DNA of 64,000 nt, taken from NCBI GenBank assembly GCA_902779675.1, contig CACZCK010000003.1, positions 62,001 through 126,000 of the forward strand. The letters run 5' to 3'. This document shows, piece by piece, positions 54,378 to 63,180 of this stretch (the first letter of the stretch is position 1; every line of letters begins with the position of its first letter). The stretch is from an uncultured Coriobacteriaceae bacterium. GTDB lineage: Bacteria > Actinomycetota > Coriobacteriia > Coriobacteriales > Atopobiaceae. Both the position numbers and the translations under genes were made by a program. The notes under the pieces were generated by a model. It was not told the DNA's origin. It saw nothing but the letters and a program-made list of their open reading frames with translations, and searched no databases.

Positions 54378-55505
54378 ATGGCAAGAGGCAAGAACGTATC
54401 GCGCGAGATCCACGAGAAGACGTATGGCGAGGAGCGCGACAAGGTCATAGAGAACACCACCAAGGAGATCGTCAAGAAGTTTGGCAACGGCTCCATCATG
54501 CGTTTTGGAGACTCGGGCCCCGAACTCGAGATCGAGGCCATTCCTACGGGATCCATCGCGCTCGACGCCGCCCTGGGCATCGGCGGCGTGCCACGTGGCC
54601 GCATCATCGAGATCTATGGCCCCGAGTCATCGGGCAAGACCACGCTCTCGCTCGAGATCCTTGCCGAGGCCCAGGCCATGGGCGGTGTCGTCGCCTTCAT
54701 CGATGCCGAGCACGCCCTCGATCCAGGCTATGCGGCCCGCATCGGCGTCGATATCGACGAGGTGCTCATATCGCAACCCGACACCGGAGAGCAGGCTCTC
54801 GAGATCTGCGACATGCTCGTGCGCTCTGGTGCCATCGACGTCGTGGTCATCGACTCTGTCGCCGCACTGGTGCCCCGCGCCGAGATCGAGGGAGAGATCG
54901 GCGATACCACCGTGGGTCTGCAGGCACGACTCATGAGCCAGGCGCTCCGAAAACTCGCCGGTTCCCTCTCCAAGTCCAAGACGACCTGCATCTTCATCAA
55001 CCAGCTGCGCGAGAAGATCGGCGTGATGTTCGGCAACCCCGAGACCACCCCTGGTGGAAGGGCCCTCAAGTTCTTCTCCTCGGTGCGCCTCGAGATCCGC
55101 CGCATCGACACCATCAAGAAGAACGGCGACATCACGGGCAACCGCGTGCGCGTCAAGGTCGTCAAGAACAAGGTGGCACCGCCGTTCCGCCAGGCCGAGT
55201 TCGACATCATGTACGGCACCGGCATATCCAAGGAGGGTTCGCTGCTCGATCTTGCGGTCGATCTCGACATCGTCAATAAGTCAGGCGCCTGGTACACCTA
55301 CGGCCAAGAGCGCCTTGGCCAGGGTCGCGAGGCTGCAAAGGAGTTCCTCGCCACCACGCCGGACCTCTTCGACGAGATCGACCATAAGGTCCGCGTCGCC
55401 TGCGGGCTCGAGTTCGGCGACGAACCAGTCGGTGAGCCTATCGATGGAGTCTTCGATGCCAACACGTCGTCTGTCGTGATCGACGCGCCTTCTGGCATAC
55501 AGTAA
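54378..55505 (+). CDS. recA: Recombinase RecA
   Basis: A 375-residue RecA that forms filaments on single-stranded DNA, exchanges strands and triggers LexA self-cleavage. Walker [10 protein letters not shown] is at about residues 84-92, Walker [13 protein letters not shown] near 158, and the C-terminal domain is acidic. About 20 residues precede the usual homologous start ([20 protein letters not shown]), a modest N-terminal extension. The start is the ATG at 54378 behind CTGGGGG. Upstream are the LexA box and the repeat array. recX follows two bases after the stop. Confidence 0.97.
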   Translation: MARGKNVSREIHEKTYGEERDKVIENTTKEIVKKFGNGSIMRFGDSGPELEIEAIPTGSIALDAALGIGGVPRGRIIEIYGPESSGKTTLSLEILAEAQAMGGVVAFIDAEHALDPGYAARIGVDIDEVLISQPDTGEQALEICDMLVRSGAIDVVVIDSVAALVPRAEIEGEIGDTTVGLQARLMSQALRKLAGSLSKSKTTCIFINQLREKIGVMFGNPETTPGGRALKFFSSVRLEIRRIDTIKKNGDITGNRVRVKVVKNKVAPPFRQAEFDIMYGTGISKEGSLLDLAVDLDIVNKSGAWYTYGQERLGQGREAAKEFLATTPDLFDEIDHKVRVACGLEFGDEPVGEPIDGVFDANTSSVVIDAPSGIQ

Positions 55506-55507
55506 CC

Positions 55508-56212
55508 GTGCGGCATACCAGCCAAGCTGAGGCGCTTGCCTGGGAGGTCGAGCTCCCAGGCAAGCGCTCGTCACTCTCATGGGGTGCAAAGCCCAAGGGC
55601 GCCCTTCTCATCGGGTCCGATCCCGCCGACGCAGAACGCATCCCCATTCCGGTCGCGGTCGCGCGCATCCTGACTTCAAAGAAGAAGGCAGGGGAGATAC
55701 ATCCGCTTTCGCGCGCAGAGCTCCTCTACATGGTGGGGGAGGTCTCGAAAGCGTGCGCGAGGTCCCGCATCGAGCGTCTCATTGACCGTCGCGAGTACGC
55801 CTCCGACGAGGTGCGACACAAGCTGCACGAGGATGGATACGCCGCATCGACCATCGACGCCTGCGTATCGCGCGCCCAAGAGGCCGGGCTCATCAGCGAT
55901 CAGCGCTTTGCCGACTCCTTCATACGATCCAAGGTCTTTGCGGGCTGGGGCATGATGCGCATCGCACGAGAGCTGTCTTCTCGGGGGATCGACGTCTCGC
56001 AGGTCGACGGCTGGCCCTACGAGTACCTCGACCCAGACGACGAGACGCAGCGTGCCTATGAAGTCGCGTCATCGCGTCGGGTTAGCGGAACGCGAGCCTA
56101 CGAGAAGCTCGTGCGCTACCTCATGGGCCGGGGATTCTCTTCGGGAGTGGCGCATCGGGCGGCTCATCGCATCATCGAAGAGCAGGACGACGGTGACCTT
56201 GTTGACTTTTGA
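55508..56212 (+). CDS. recX: Regulatory protein RecX
   Basis: A 234-residue modulator that caps or inhibits RecA filaments. The helical repeats begin near residue 65 (LSRAELLYMV), with ASDEVRHKLHEDGYAASTIDACVSRAQEAGLISDQRFADSFIRSK-type core (about 98-140) and a third repeat at the C-terminus. The first 60 residues are not part of the RecX fold and I do not recognise them. GTG start, two bases after recA, with no clear ribosome site, so it is probably coupled to recA translation. Confidence 0.9.
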   Translation: MRHTSQAEALAWEVELPGKRSSLSWGAKPKGALLIGSDPADAERIPIPVAVARILTSKKKAGEIHPLSRAELLYMVGEVSKACARSRIERLIDRREYASDEVRHKLHEDGYAASTIDACVSRAQEAGLISDQRFADSFIRSKVFAGWGMMRIARELSSRGIDVSQVDGWPYEYLDPDDETQRAYEVASSRRVSGTRAYEKLVRYLMGRGFSSGVAHRAAHRIIEEQDDGDLVDF

Positions 56213-56253
56213 TGTGGAGTCAGATTTGCCCACATGAGCAAGCGTCAACAGAT

Positions 56254-56288
56254 TTGACAGTTTCAGTTTTCGAACATACGATTGTATG
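56254..56288 (+). promoter_or_regulatory. rny promoter with palindrome over the -10
   Basis: TTGACA at 56254-56259, 17 bases, TACGAT at 56277-56282. The palindrome CATAC-GATT-GTATG (56275-56288) covers the -10 element and the start site, as an operator would. The predicted leader of about 180 bases has a short hairpin (56312-56325) followed by T-rich sequence and another stem at 56360-56378, so attenuation or a small RNA is possible. Confidence 0.65.
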
Positions 56289-56470
56289 GCCGTTTGAGTC
56301 ATTTCTCGTCTGCTGGCTCGCCAGCTGACGTTTATCTTTTCAAGCACGCAGCCAACAGGGCCCGTCGCAAAGGCGGGCTATAGAGACATACCTCGGATGG
56401 CGGGTGTCGGGGCGTAGGCCTCGGCCTCCAGAACAGACTTGTATATCTAGCTCATTCGAGGAGACGCACC

Positions 56471-58027
56471 ATGGGAATGTATGTGGCGATAGGCCTTGCA
56501 TGCCTAGCACTAGGCATCGCAGTTGCCTACTTCTACCTGACAAACAAGAACAACGCTCGAGTGCGCGAGGCCGATCAGCATGTTGCCGAGGCACAGGCGC
56601 GCGCAGAGCGCATCACCGCAGACGCGACGCGTGACGCAGAGAGCGCACGAAAGTCCGCGCTCGTCGAAGCGCGTGAGGAGATCTTCCAGCTTCGCAAGGA
56701 GCAGGAAGCCGAGGAGAAGAAGCGCAAGAGCGAGCTGCAAAGCATGGAGAACCGCATCCTGCAGCGCGAGGAGTCTCTCGACCGTCGCAACGACTCCCTC
56801 GATCGCAAGGAGCACCAGCTCTCGAGCCTGCAGGGCCAGCTTGACCGTCGCAAGAACGAGGTCGACGCCCTCTACGGCCGCCAGATGAGCGAGCTTGAGC
56901 GTATTTCCGCCCTCACCAAGGAAGACGCCCACCGCGAGCTGCTCGACCGCGTTCGTGCAGATGTGGTGCGTGACGAGGCCCAGATCCTGCGCGACTCCGA
57001 GCAGCGCGTGCGCGCCCAAGCCGACAAGACGGCTCGTGAGATTGTCTCTACTGCCATCCAGCGCTGCGCCGCCGACCAGGCCGGCGAGATCACTGTGACG
57101 AGCGTTCACATCCCCTCTGATGACCTCAAGGGCCGCATCATCGGTCGTGAGGGTCGCAACATCCGCACCTTCGAGCAGGTCTCTGGCGTGTCCCTCGTGA
57201 TCGACGACACCCCCGAGACCGTAGTGCTTTCGAGTTTCGACCCAGTGCGTCGCGAGACTGCCCGCGTGGCACTCGAGAACCTCATCGCCGACGGTCGCAT
57301 CCACCCCGCGCGCATCGAGGAGATGTACAAGAAGGCCGAGCGTCTCGTCAACGAGCGCGTACAGGAGGCAGGCGAGCAGGCCGCCTATGATGCGGGTATC
57401 CACGACCTGCATCCCGAGCTGATCAAGACCCTCGGTGCCCTGCGGTATCGCACCTCGTTTGGCCAGAACGTCCTGCAGCACTCCGTCCAGGTGTCTGCCC
57501 TCTGCGGCATCATGGCTTCCGAGCTTGGTCTCGATGCCACTCCCGCCAAGCGTGCCGGTCTCCTTCACGACCTGGGCAAGGCCATCGACCATGAGGTCGA
57601 GGGTCCCCACGCCATCCTCGGTGCCGACCTCTGCCGCCGCTATGGCGAGCGTCCCGAGATCGTGCACGCGGTCGAGGCGCACCATGCCGACGTGGAGCCC
57701 AACACCGTGCTCGACGTGCTTGTGCAGGCTGCTGACGCCATCTCTGCAGCGCGCCCCGGCGCACGTCGCGAGTCGGCCGAGACCTACATCAAGCGCCTCG
57801 AGAAGCTCGAGGAGATCTCCAATGCGCATGAGGGCGTCGAGCGTACCTATGCCATGCAGGCCGGCCGAGAGCTGCATGTGATGGTCGAGCCCGAGCGTAT
57901 CTCCGACGCGCAGGCCATCGTGCTCGCCCACGACATCGCCAAGCAGATCGAGGACGAGATGGAGTATCCCGGCCAGGTGCGCGTCGTGGTTATCCGCGAG
58001 TCTCGCGCCGTCGACATCGCCAAGTAA
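56471..58027 (+). CDS. rny: Ribonuclease Y
   Basis: A 518-residue membrane-bound endoribonuclease that starts mRNA decay in many Gram-positive bacteria. Residues 3-22 are a membrane anchor, about 28-185 a charged coiled coil, about 205-265 a KH domain (GRIIGREGRNIRTFEQ), and about 330-430 an HD domain with LLHDLGKAIDHE. Length is standard. AGGAG precedes the ATG. It has a strong promoter 217 bases upstream and is followed after nine bases by the GHKL ATPase gene. Confidence 0.96.
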   Translation: MGMYVAIGLACLALGIAVAYFYLTNKNNARVREADQHVAEAQARAERITADATRDAESARKSALVEAREEIFQLRKEQEAEEKKRKSELQSMENRILQREESLDRRNDSLDRKEHQLSSLQGQLDRRKNEVDALYGRQMSELERISALTKEDAHRELLDRVRADVVRDEAQILRDSEQRVRAQADKTAREIVSTAIQRCAADQAGEITVTSVHIPSDDLKGRIIGREGRNIRTFEQVSGVSLVIDDTPETVVLSSFDPVRRETARVALENLIADGRIHPARIEEMYKKAERLVNERVQEAGEQAAYDAGIHDLHPELIKTLGALRYRTSFGQNVLQHSVQVSALCGIMASELGLDATPAKRAGLLHDLGKAIDHEVEGPHAILGADLCRRYGERPEIVHAVEAHHADVEPNTVLDVLVQAADAISAARPGARRESAETYIKRLEKLEEISNAHEGVERTYAMQAGRELHVMVEPERISDAQAIVLAHDIAKQIEDEMEYPGQVRVVVIRESRAVDIAK

Positions 58028-58036
58028 GCACCAGCG

Positions 58037-59122
58037 ATGCCACAGGCACCAAATCAAGACCTCACCGCATTCGTCGAGCGAATGGGTGGCGACAGAGCCC
58101 TGAGAGTCGAGGAGAGCCTCGGCCAGGGCTTTGTCCGTCTACGGGTTGCAGAAGCCGAGCGTCGCCAGGCTGCCCATGACATCCGCTGCAGTGAGGACGT
58201 GGTCATTGAGATGCTGCGCAACGCGCGCGACGCCGGTGCGAGGCGCGTCTTTGTCGCGACGTCACGCGAAGGCTCGCTTCGCCAGACCGTGATGCTCGAC
58301 GACGGCTGCGGCATACCCAAGGAGCTCTGGGACACCGTCTTCGATGCGCGTGTCACCTCCAAGCTCGAGAGCGTGCACATGGACCGCTGGGGCGTGCACG
58401 GCCGCGGCATGGCGTTGTTTTCCATCCGAGAGAACGCCAAGGTCGCTGAGGTTGTCGACAGCGTGGTGGATGGGGGATCCACCATACGCGTGGTGACCGA
58501 CACCGAGCGGCTCCCCGAGAAGAGCGACCAGTCGAGTTGGCCCTCGGTCGGTCGTGCGGACGACGGCACACGCGTGATCGAGCGTGGTCCGCACAACATC
58601 GTGCGCACCTGTTGCGAGTTTGCCCTCGAGGAGCGCGGTCGCTGCGAGGTGTACCTTGGGTCGGCTGCCGAGATCGCAGCAACGATTCGCTCCAAGGTGC
58701 GTTCGAGCCACAGTGCCTCTGACCTGCTGTTCGTCGACGACCTGGCAACGCTGCCCGTGCTCGAACGCTTCAGGCTCGCCTCCGATGCTCGTGAGCTTCG
58801 TCAGGTTGCCGCTGGTTGTGGACTTGAGATGTCCGAGCGCACGGCGCATCGCATCGTTGCGGGACGTATAAAGCCCATGCGCAGCGTCCTTGCGCGCCTC
58901 GAGCATGCGGCAACGCCACGCGAGCGGGGGCCGGTCGACCTCGGCGTGGACAGACGTGGCTTGCATATAGGCAAAGACGATGCGGAAGAGTTCCTCCGCA
59001 TGATGGAGCGTGACTTTGCCTACCTTTCCGACAGGTACTACCTCTCGCTTGGAACGGAGCCCCGCCTGCGCGTGTCTGGAAGGCGGATTACGGTGACCTT
59101 CGAGGTTGACTCCGAAGACTAA
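58037..59122 (+). CDS. GHKL-fold ATPase of unknown function
   Basis: A 361-residue soluble protein with a GHKL (Hsp90/MutL/histidine-kinase type) ATPase domain in residues about 35-190. The N-box is EMLRNARDAGA (58-68), the G1 box DDGCGIP (88-94) and the G2 box GVHGRGMALFSI (119-130). The NARDA form and GxHGRG are nearer to MutL/Hsp90 than to sensor kinases, and there is no HisKA domain, receiver or membrane segment. The C-terminal 170 residues have no family I know; residues about 275-310 (GLEMSERTAHRIVAGRI) may form a helix-turn-helix-like segment. It sits between rny and spoVS. Role unknown; a link to RNA decay or to SpoVS is by position only. Confidence 0.75.
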   Translation: MPQAPNQDLTAFVERMGGDRALRVEESLGQGFVRLRVAEAERRQAAHDIRCSEDVVIEMLRNARDAGARRVFVATSREGSLRQTVMLDDGCGIPKELWDTVFDARVTSKLESVHMDRWGVHGRGMALFSIRENAKVAEVVDSVVDGGSTIRVVTDTERLPEKSDQSSWPSVGRADDGTRVIERGPHNIVRTCCEFALEERGRCEVYLGSAAEIAATIRSKVRSSHSASDLLFVDDLATLPVLERFRLASDARELRQVAAGCGLEMSERTAHRIVAGRIKPMRSVLARLEHAATPRERGPVDLGVDRRGLHIGKDDAEEFLRMMERDFAYLSDRYYLSLGTEPRLRVSGRRITVTFEVDSED

Positions 59123-59135
59123 TTTCGGATGGCAC

Positions 59136-59168
59136 TTCACAGGGCATCGGTAAATCTGTAATATTACA
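59136..59168 (+). promoter_or_regulatory. spoVS promoter with palindromic -10 region
   Basis: TTCACA at 59136-59141, 17 bases, TAATAT at 59159-59164. The exact palindrome TGTAATATTACA (59157-59168) is centred on the -10. A repressor bound there would exclude RNA polymerase. The predicted leader is about 58 bases. Confidence 0.65.
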
Positions 59169-59228
59169 TAACTAGGTGTACCAGCCGATATGCACGCACC
59201 ATGCACCAAAATCGCGCCAGGAGACTCT

Positions 59229-59549
59229 ATGGACTACCTAAAGGTATCAAGCAAATCATCGCCGGCATCGGTCGCTGGTGCCATTGCGGGCATGGTCAAG
59301 GACGGCGTGCCCGTCAATATCCAGTCAGTTGGCGCAGGTGCGGTCAACCAGGCCATAAAGGCTGTTGCCATCGCGCGTGGCTTCCTTATTCCCACTGGCG
59401 TCGACATTTCATGCGCGCCCACGTTCGCCGACATCAACATCAACGGCGAGAGCAGGACCGCCATCCGCATTGCCGTCTACGTCCATCGTCTGGCTCCTCA
59501 AGCCTCTCATGACCAAGAGCCCGACGGGATGCAGGAGCTGATGTACTAG
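59229..59549 (+). CDS. spoVS: SpoVS family protein
   Basis: A 106-residue member of the SpoVS family, a small Alba-like fold. Family text is clear: LKVSSKSSPASVAGAIAGMV, NIQSVGAGAVNQAIKAVAIARG and PTFADI. In Bacillus it affects sporulation, but relatives occur in non-sporulating bacteria, where the role is unknown; the Alba fold suggests nucleic-acid binding. The extra C-terminal tail (HRLAPQASHDQEPDG) is longer than in the 86-residue Bacillus protein. AGGAGA precedes the ATG at 59229. It ends right before miaB. Confidence 0.93.
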   Translation: MDYLKVSSKSSPASVAGAIAGMVKDGVPVNIQSVGAGAVNQAIKAVAIARGFLIPTGVDISCAPTFADININGESRTAIRIAVYVHRLAPQASHDQEPDGMQELMY

Positions 59550-60914
59550 ATGCCCCAAACCACCAAGCTCGTCGGCCGTACGTACTGCATCAAGACGTTC
59601 GGCTGCCAGATGAACCTGCACGACTCCGAGCGGGTCAGCGGTCTGCTCGATGATTGCGGTTGCAACGAGGTGCAGACCATCGACGAGGCAGACATCGTTG
59701 TGTTCATGACCTGCTGCGTACGCGAGAACGCCGACACGCGTCTGTATGGACAGGCGTCGGCGGTCGTGAGTGCCGCACCTGCACCGCATGGCAAGCGCCT
59801 GCTGGCCGTGGGTGGCTGCATTGCGCAGCGCGACGGCGCACGTCTCAAGGCCCAAATCCCAACAGTCGACGTCGTATTTGGCACCAGCGCTCTCTCGACG
59901 CTTCCCGAGCTCCTCGTGCAGGCCCTGGAGGGCTCTGGCAGCATCGTCGTCGATACCATCGAAGAGGGAAGGGGCTTCTCTACCGATCTGCCCAGCCATC
60001 GTGCCCAGGCGTTCCACGCATGGGTGCCCATCATGACGGGATGCAACAACTTCTGCACCTATTGCATCGTGCCCTACGTGCGCGGCCGCGAGAAGAGCCG
60101 CGTGTTCGAGCGCGTCGTTGCCGAATGCGAGAGTCTCGTTGCCGACGGCGTGCGCGAGATCTGCCTCCTGGGGCAGAACGTCAACTCCTACGGGCGCGAC
60201 CTCTACGGTGCGCCGCGCTTCGACGAGCTGCTGCGTGCAGTCGGGCAGACGGGTATCGAGCGACTGCGCTTCACCTCGTCCAACCCCAAGGACCTCTCCG
60301 ACGCCACCATCGCTGCCATGGCCGAGACGCCAGCTGTCATGCCGCAGCTTCACCTTGCGGTGCAGAGCGGCTCTACGCGCATCCTCAAGGCCATGCATCG
60401 CAGCTACACACGCGAGGAGTACCTCGATCTCGTCCGTCGCATACGCTCCGCCATGCCCGACATCGCCCTTTCCACCGACATCATCGTGGGCTTTCCTGGC
60501 GAGACGGAGCAGGATTTCGAGGACACCCTCTCGCTCGTGCGCGAGGTCGGGTTCGACTCGGCATTCACCTTCATCTACTCCAAGCGGCCTGGAACTCCCG
60601 CCGCCAAGATCGTGGACGACACGCCGCACGAGGTGATCCAGGCTCGTTTCGAGCGACTGGCACAGCTGGTTGCGCAGCTCTCGCATGACTCCAACCAACG
60701 TGACCTTGGGTCGGTCGTCGAAGTCCTGGTGGAAGGCGCATCCAAGCGCGACGAGGGAATCCTCGTTGGCCACAGCGCAAAGAACCAGACCGTTCACTTC
60801 CCGGTTCCCGAGGCGTGGCAGGGTCGCGACCTGGCAGGAAGCCTCGTCAGGGTTCGCGTCGAGGAGGCGCGCACCTGGTATCTGAGGGGCGCCTGCGAGG
60901 GTGAGCCTCGATGA
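59550..60914 (+). CDS. miaB: tRNA 2-methylthio-i6A37 methylthiotransferase MiaB
   Basis: A 454-residue radical SAM enzyme adding the methylthio group to i6A37 of tRNA. Auxiliary-cluster cysteines in FGCQMNL, TCCVRE and GGCIAQ; radical SAM motif CNNFCTYC with IVPYVRGREKSR, the MiaB form; C-terminal TRAM domain (about 385-450). It starts directly at the end of spoVS and overlaps miaA by four bases, so the two tRNA A37 modification genes are one unit. Confidence 0.95.
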   Translation: MPQTTKLVGRTYCIKTFGCQMNLHDSERVSGLLDDCGCNEVQTIDEADIVVFMTCCVRENADTRLYGQASAVVSAAPAPHGKRLLAVGGCIAQRDGARLKAQIPTVDVVFGTSALSTLPELLVQALEGSGSIVVDTIEEGRGFSTDLPSHRAQAFHAWVPIMTGCNNFCTYCIVPYVRGREKSRVFERVVAECESLVADGVREICLLGQNVNSYGRDLYGAPRFDELLRAVGQTGIERLRFTSSNPKDLSDATIAAMAETPAVMPQLHLAVQSGSTRILKAMHRSYTREEYLDLVRRIRSAMPDIALSTDIIVGFPGETEQDFEDTLSLVREVGFDSAFTFIYSKRPGTPAAKIVDDTPHEVIQARFERLAQLVAQLSHDSNQRDLGSVVEVLVEGASKRDEGILVGHSAKNQTVHFPVPEAWQGRDLAGSLVRVRVEEARTWYLRGACEGEPR

Positions 60915-61855
60915 GCCTTCCCGGCCCGCTCATTGCCATCGTCGGCCCGACCGCATCTGGCAAGAGTGCACTGGCGGAGCATATCGCCTGCGAGCTTGAT
61001 ACATCCGTCATCTCCGTCGATGCCATGCAGGTGTATCGGGGCATGGACATAGGCACAGCCAAGGTTCCCGCCAGCGAGCGCGCGTGTCCGCTGCTCATGA
61101 TCGACGTCGCCGACATCGGCGAGGACTACTCCGTCAAGCTGTTCCAACACGATGCGCGCTCATGCGTCAACGACCTTCTCGCGCAAAAGAAGGTGCCGGT
61201 CCTGTGTGGGGGTACCGGCCTCTACCTCAACGCCGTGATCGATGACATGCGATTCCCGACGGGCGAGAAAGGCGATGCGCGTCGTCTTGCCTACGAGCGA
61301 GAACTTGCGGAGAAGGGTCCTCAGGCCCTCTATCAGCAGCTCGCAGAGCGCGACCCCCAGAGTGCCGAGCTCATCCATCCCAACAACTCCCGACGTGTCG
61401 TGCGGGCACTCGAGATGCTCGACGAGGGATCTTCGTATGCGCAGCACCACGAGGGCCTCAAGGCACTTGCACCCGTCTACGACACGCGCATATGGGCGAT
61501 CGACGTCGACCGCGCCACGCTGTACCGGCGCATCGACCGGCGTGTCGACCTCATGTTCGAGCAAGGGCTCGTCGACGAGGTCGCACGCCTTAGGGCGCTC
61601 GGTCTCGAGCGCAGCAAGACGGCCTCACAGGCTATTGGGTACAAGGAGGTGCTCGAGGCGTTGGAGGGCTCTCTGACGCTCTCAGAGGCCCGTGAGACCA
61701 TCAAGACGCGCACCAGGCACTACGCCAAGCGTCAGCTGTCTTGGTTCGGCCGAGACAAGCGCGTGCGCTGGATCGACGCCACCGACCTCGATGGTGCCGC
61801 ACGTGCCATCGTGCTCGACCTCCTTCGGGCAGGCCAGACCCATGAGGAGGCATGA
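60911..61855 (+). CDS. miaA: tRNA dimethylallyltransferase MiaA
   Basis: A 314-residue enzyme that puts the dimethylallyl group on A37 of tRNAs reading UNN codons, making the substrate for MiaB. P-loop GPTASGKSALAE at about residues 11-22, SVDAMQVYRGMDIGTAK near 35-51, and GGTGLYLNAV near 100 are all present. Overlaps both neighbours by four bases. Confidence 0.96.
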   Translation: MSLPGPLIAIVGPTASGKSALAEHIACELDTSVISVDAMQVYRGMDIGTAKVPASERACPLLMIDVADIGEDYSVKLFQHDARSCVNDLLAQKKVPVLCGGTGLYLNAVIDDMRFPTGEKGDARRLAYERELAEKGPQALYQQLAERDPQSAELIHPNNSRRVVRALEMLDEGSSYAQHHEGLKALAPVYDTRIWAIDVDRATLYRRIDRRVDLMFEQGLVDEVARLRALGLERSKTASQAIGYKEVLEALEGSLTLSEARETIKTRTRHYAKRQLSWFGRDKRVRWIDATDLDGAARAIVLDLLRAGQTHEEA

Positions 61856-63180
61856 TGGGACGCTTTAAGCCGTTCAGCACCGCTCCGGTCAAGGAGAGGG
61901 CCATCCTCGTGGGCGTCGATCGTGGGTCTGGCGACTGGACCATCGACGAATCGCTCGAGGAGCTCAGGCGCCTTGCCGAGACCGACGGTGCCGAAGTCGT
62001 GCAGGTGGTGACGCAGCGTCTCGATCGGCCCATTCCCAAGACCTACATCGGTAGCGGCAAAGTCAGCGAAGTCGCCCACTTGGTGGGTAGCCTCGAGGCC
62101 GACGTCGTCATCTTCGACGACGAGTTGACCCCCTCACAGCAGTCCAATCTGGAGCGTGCGTTCAAGGAGCCAACCAAGGTCATCGACCGCACGGCACTCA
62201 TCCTCGACATCTTTGGCGAGCACGCGCGCACGCGCGAGGGAAGGCTTCAGGTGCAGCTCGCACAGCTCCAATATGTGCTCCCGCGTCTGCGTGGCATGTG
62301 GAGCCATCTGGTGGGCGAGCAGACTCGTGGTGGCATCGGCAGCAGGTTCGGCCAGGGCGAAAGCCAGCTCGAGGTCGACCGCCGACTCATCAGAAACCGC
62401 ATCGCCACCCTGCGCGAGGAGCTCAAGCGACTCGAACGTCGACGCAACGTGCAGAGCAAGGCGCGCTGGGAGTCGGGCATCTATCGCGTCGCGCTAGTCG
62501 GCTATACCAATGCAGGCAAGTCCACACTGCTCAACCGGCTGACCGGCGCCGACGTATACGTGCGCGACGAGCTCTTTGCCACACTCGACCCGACCACACG
62601 CTCTCTCGACCTTGAGGAGGGGCGGCGGATCACCATCACCGATACCGTCGGGTTCATTCAGAAGCTCCCCACGACCCTTGTGGAATCTTTCAAGTCCACG
62701 CTCGCCGAGGCGCTTGCGGCAGACCTCATCCTCAAAGTCGTTGACGCATCCGACCCCCATGCTGCCAAGGAACTCGACGCAGTCGATGCCGTTCTCAGCG
62801 AGATCGGTGCCTCAGACATCCGTTCGGTCGTGGTCTACAACAAGTGCGACCTCCTCGATGGCGAGACCCGAAGGGCATTGGCGCTCGAGCACCCCGAAGC
62901 CGTCCAGATGTCGGCACTTGAGGGAACGGGTGCAGACGCGCTGCTCTACCGCATAGCACAAGAGGCCTCCGACGGCGACGTGACGATTACCGTGGTGGTG
63001 CCGTATGCGAAGGGCATGATCATAAAGATGCTGCACGAGCGTTGCCAGGTGATTCGCGAGGAGTACGTGCAGGGCGGTCTCAAGGCCACCGTACGTGCGT
63101 CTCAGCGCATGCATGACTTCCTGGAGCCATATCGCATCGAGGATGTGCCTGAAGACGGCCGTATAGCCCCTACCTCATAA
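61852..63180 (+). CDS. hflX: GTPase HflX
   Basis: A 442-residue ribosome-associated GTPase that splits stalled 70S ribosomes. The HflX N-terminal domain (about residues 10-190, with YIGSGKVSEV and FDDELTPSQQSNLE) precedes the G domain: GYTNAGKST near 220, DTVGFI near 265, NKCD near 330. The 3' end overlaps the convergent acyltransferase gene by 11 bases. ATG 61852 or 61855 are both possible. Confidence 0.95.
   Translation: MMGRFKPFSTAPVKERAILVGVDRGSGDWTIDESLEELRRLAETDGAEVVQVVTQRLDRPIPKTYIGSGKVSEVAHLVGSLEADVVIFDDELTPSQQSNLERAFKEPTKVIDRTALILDIFGEHARTREGRLQVQLAQLQYVLPRLRGMWSHLVGEQTRGGIGSRFGQGESQLEVDRRLIRNRIATLREELKRLERRRNVQSKARWESGIYRVALVGYTNAGKSTLLNRLTGADVYVRDELFATLDPTTRSLDLEEGRRITITDTVGFIQKLPTTLVESFKSTLAEALAADLILKVVDASDPHAAKELDAVDAVLSEIGASDIRSVVVYNKCDLLDGETRRALALEHPEAVQMSALEGTGADALLYRIAQEASDGDVTITVVVPYAKGMIIKMLHERCQVIREEYVQGGLKATVRASQRMHDFLEPYRIEDVPEDGRIAPTS

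Noticed and set aside
56271-56284. CGAACATACGATTG upstream of rny as a LexA box
   Set aside because: Only the left half-site CGAAC matches; the right half should be GTTCG.
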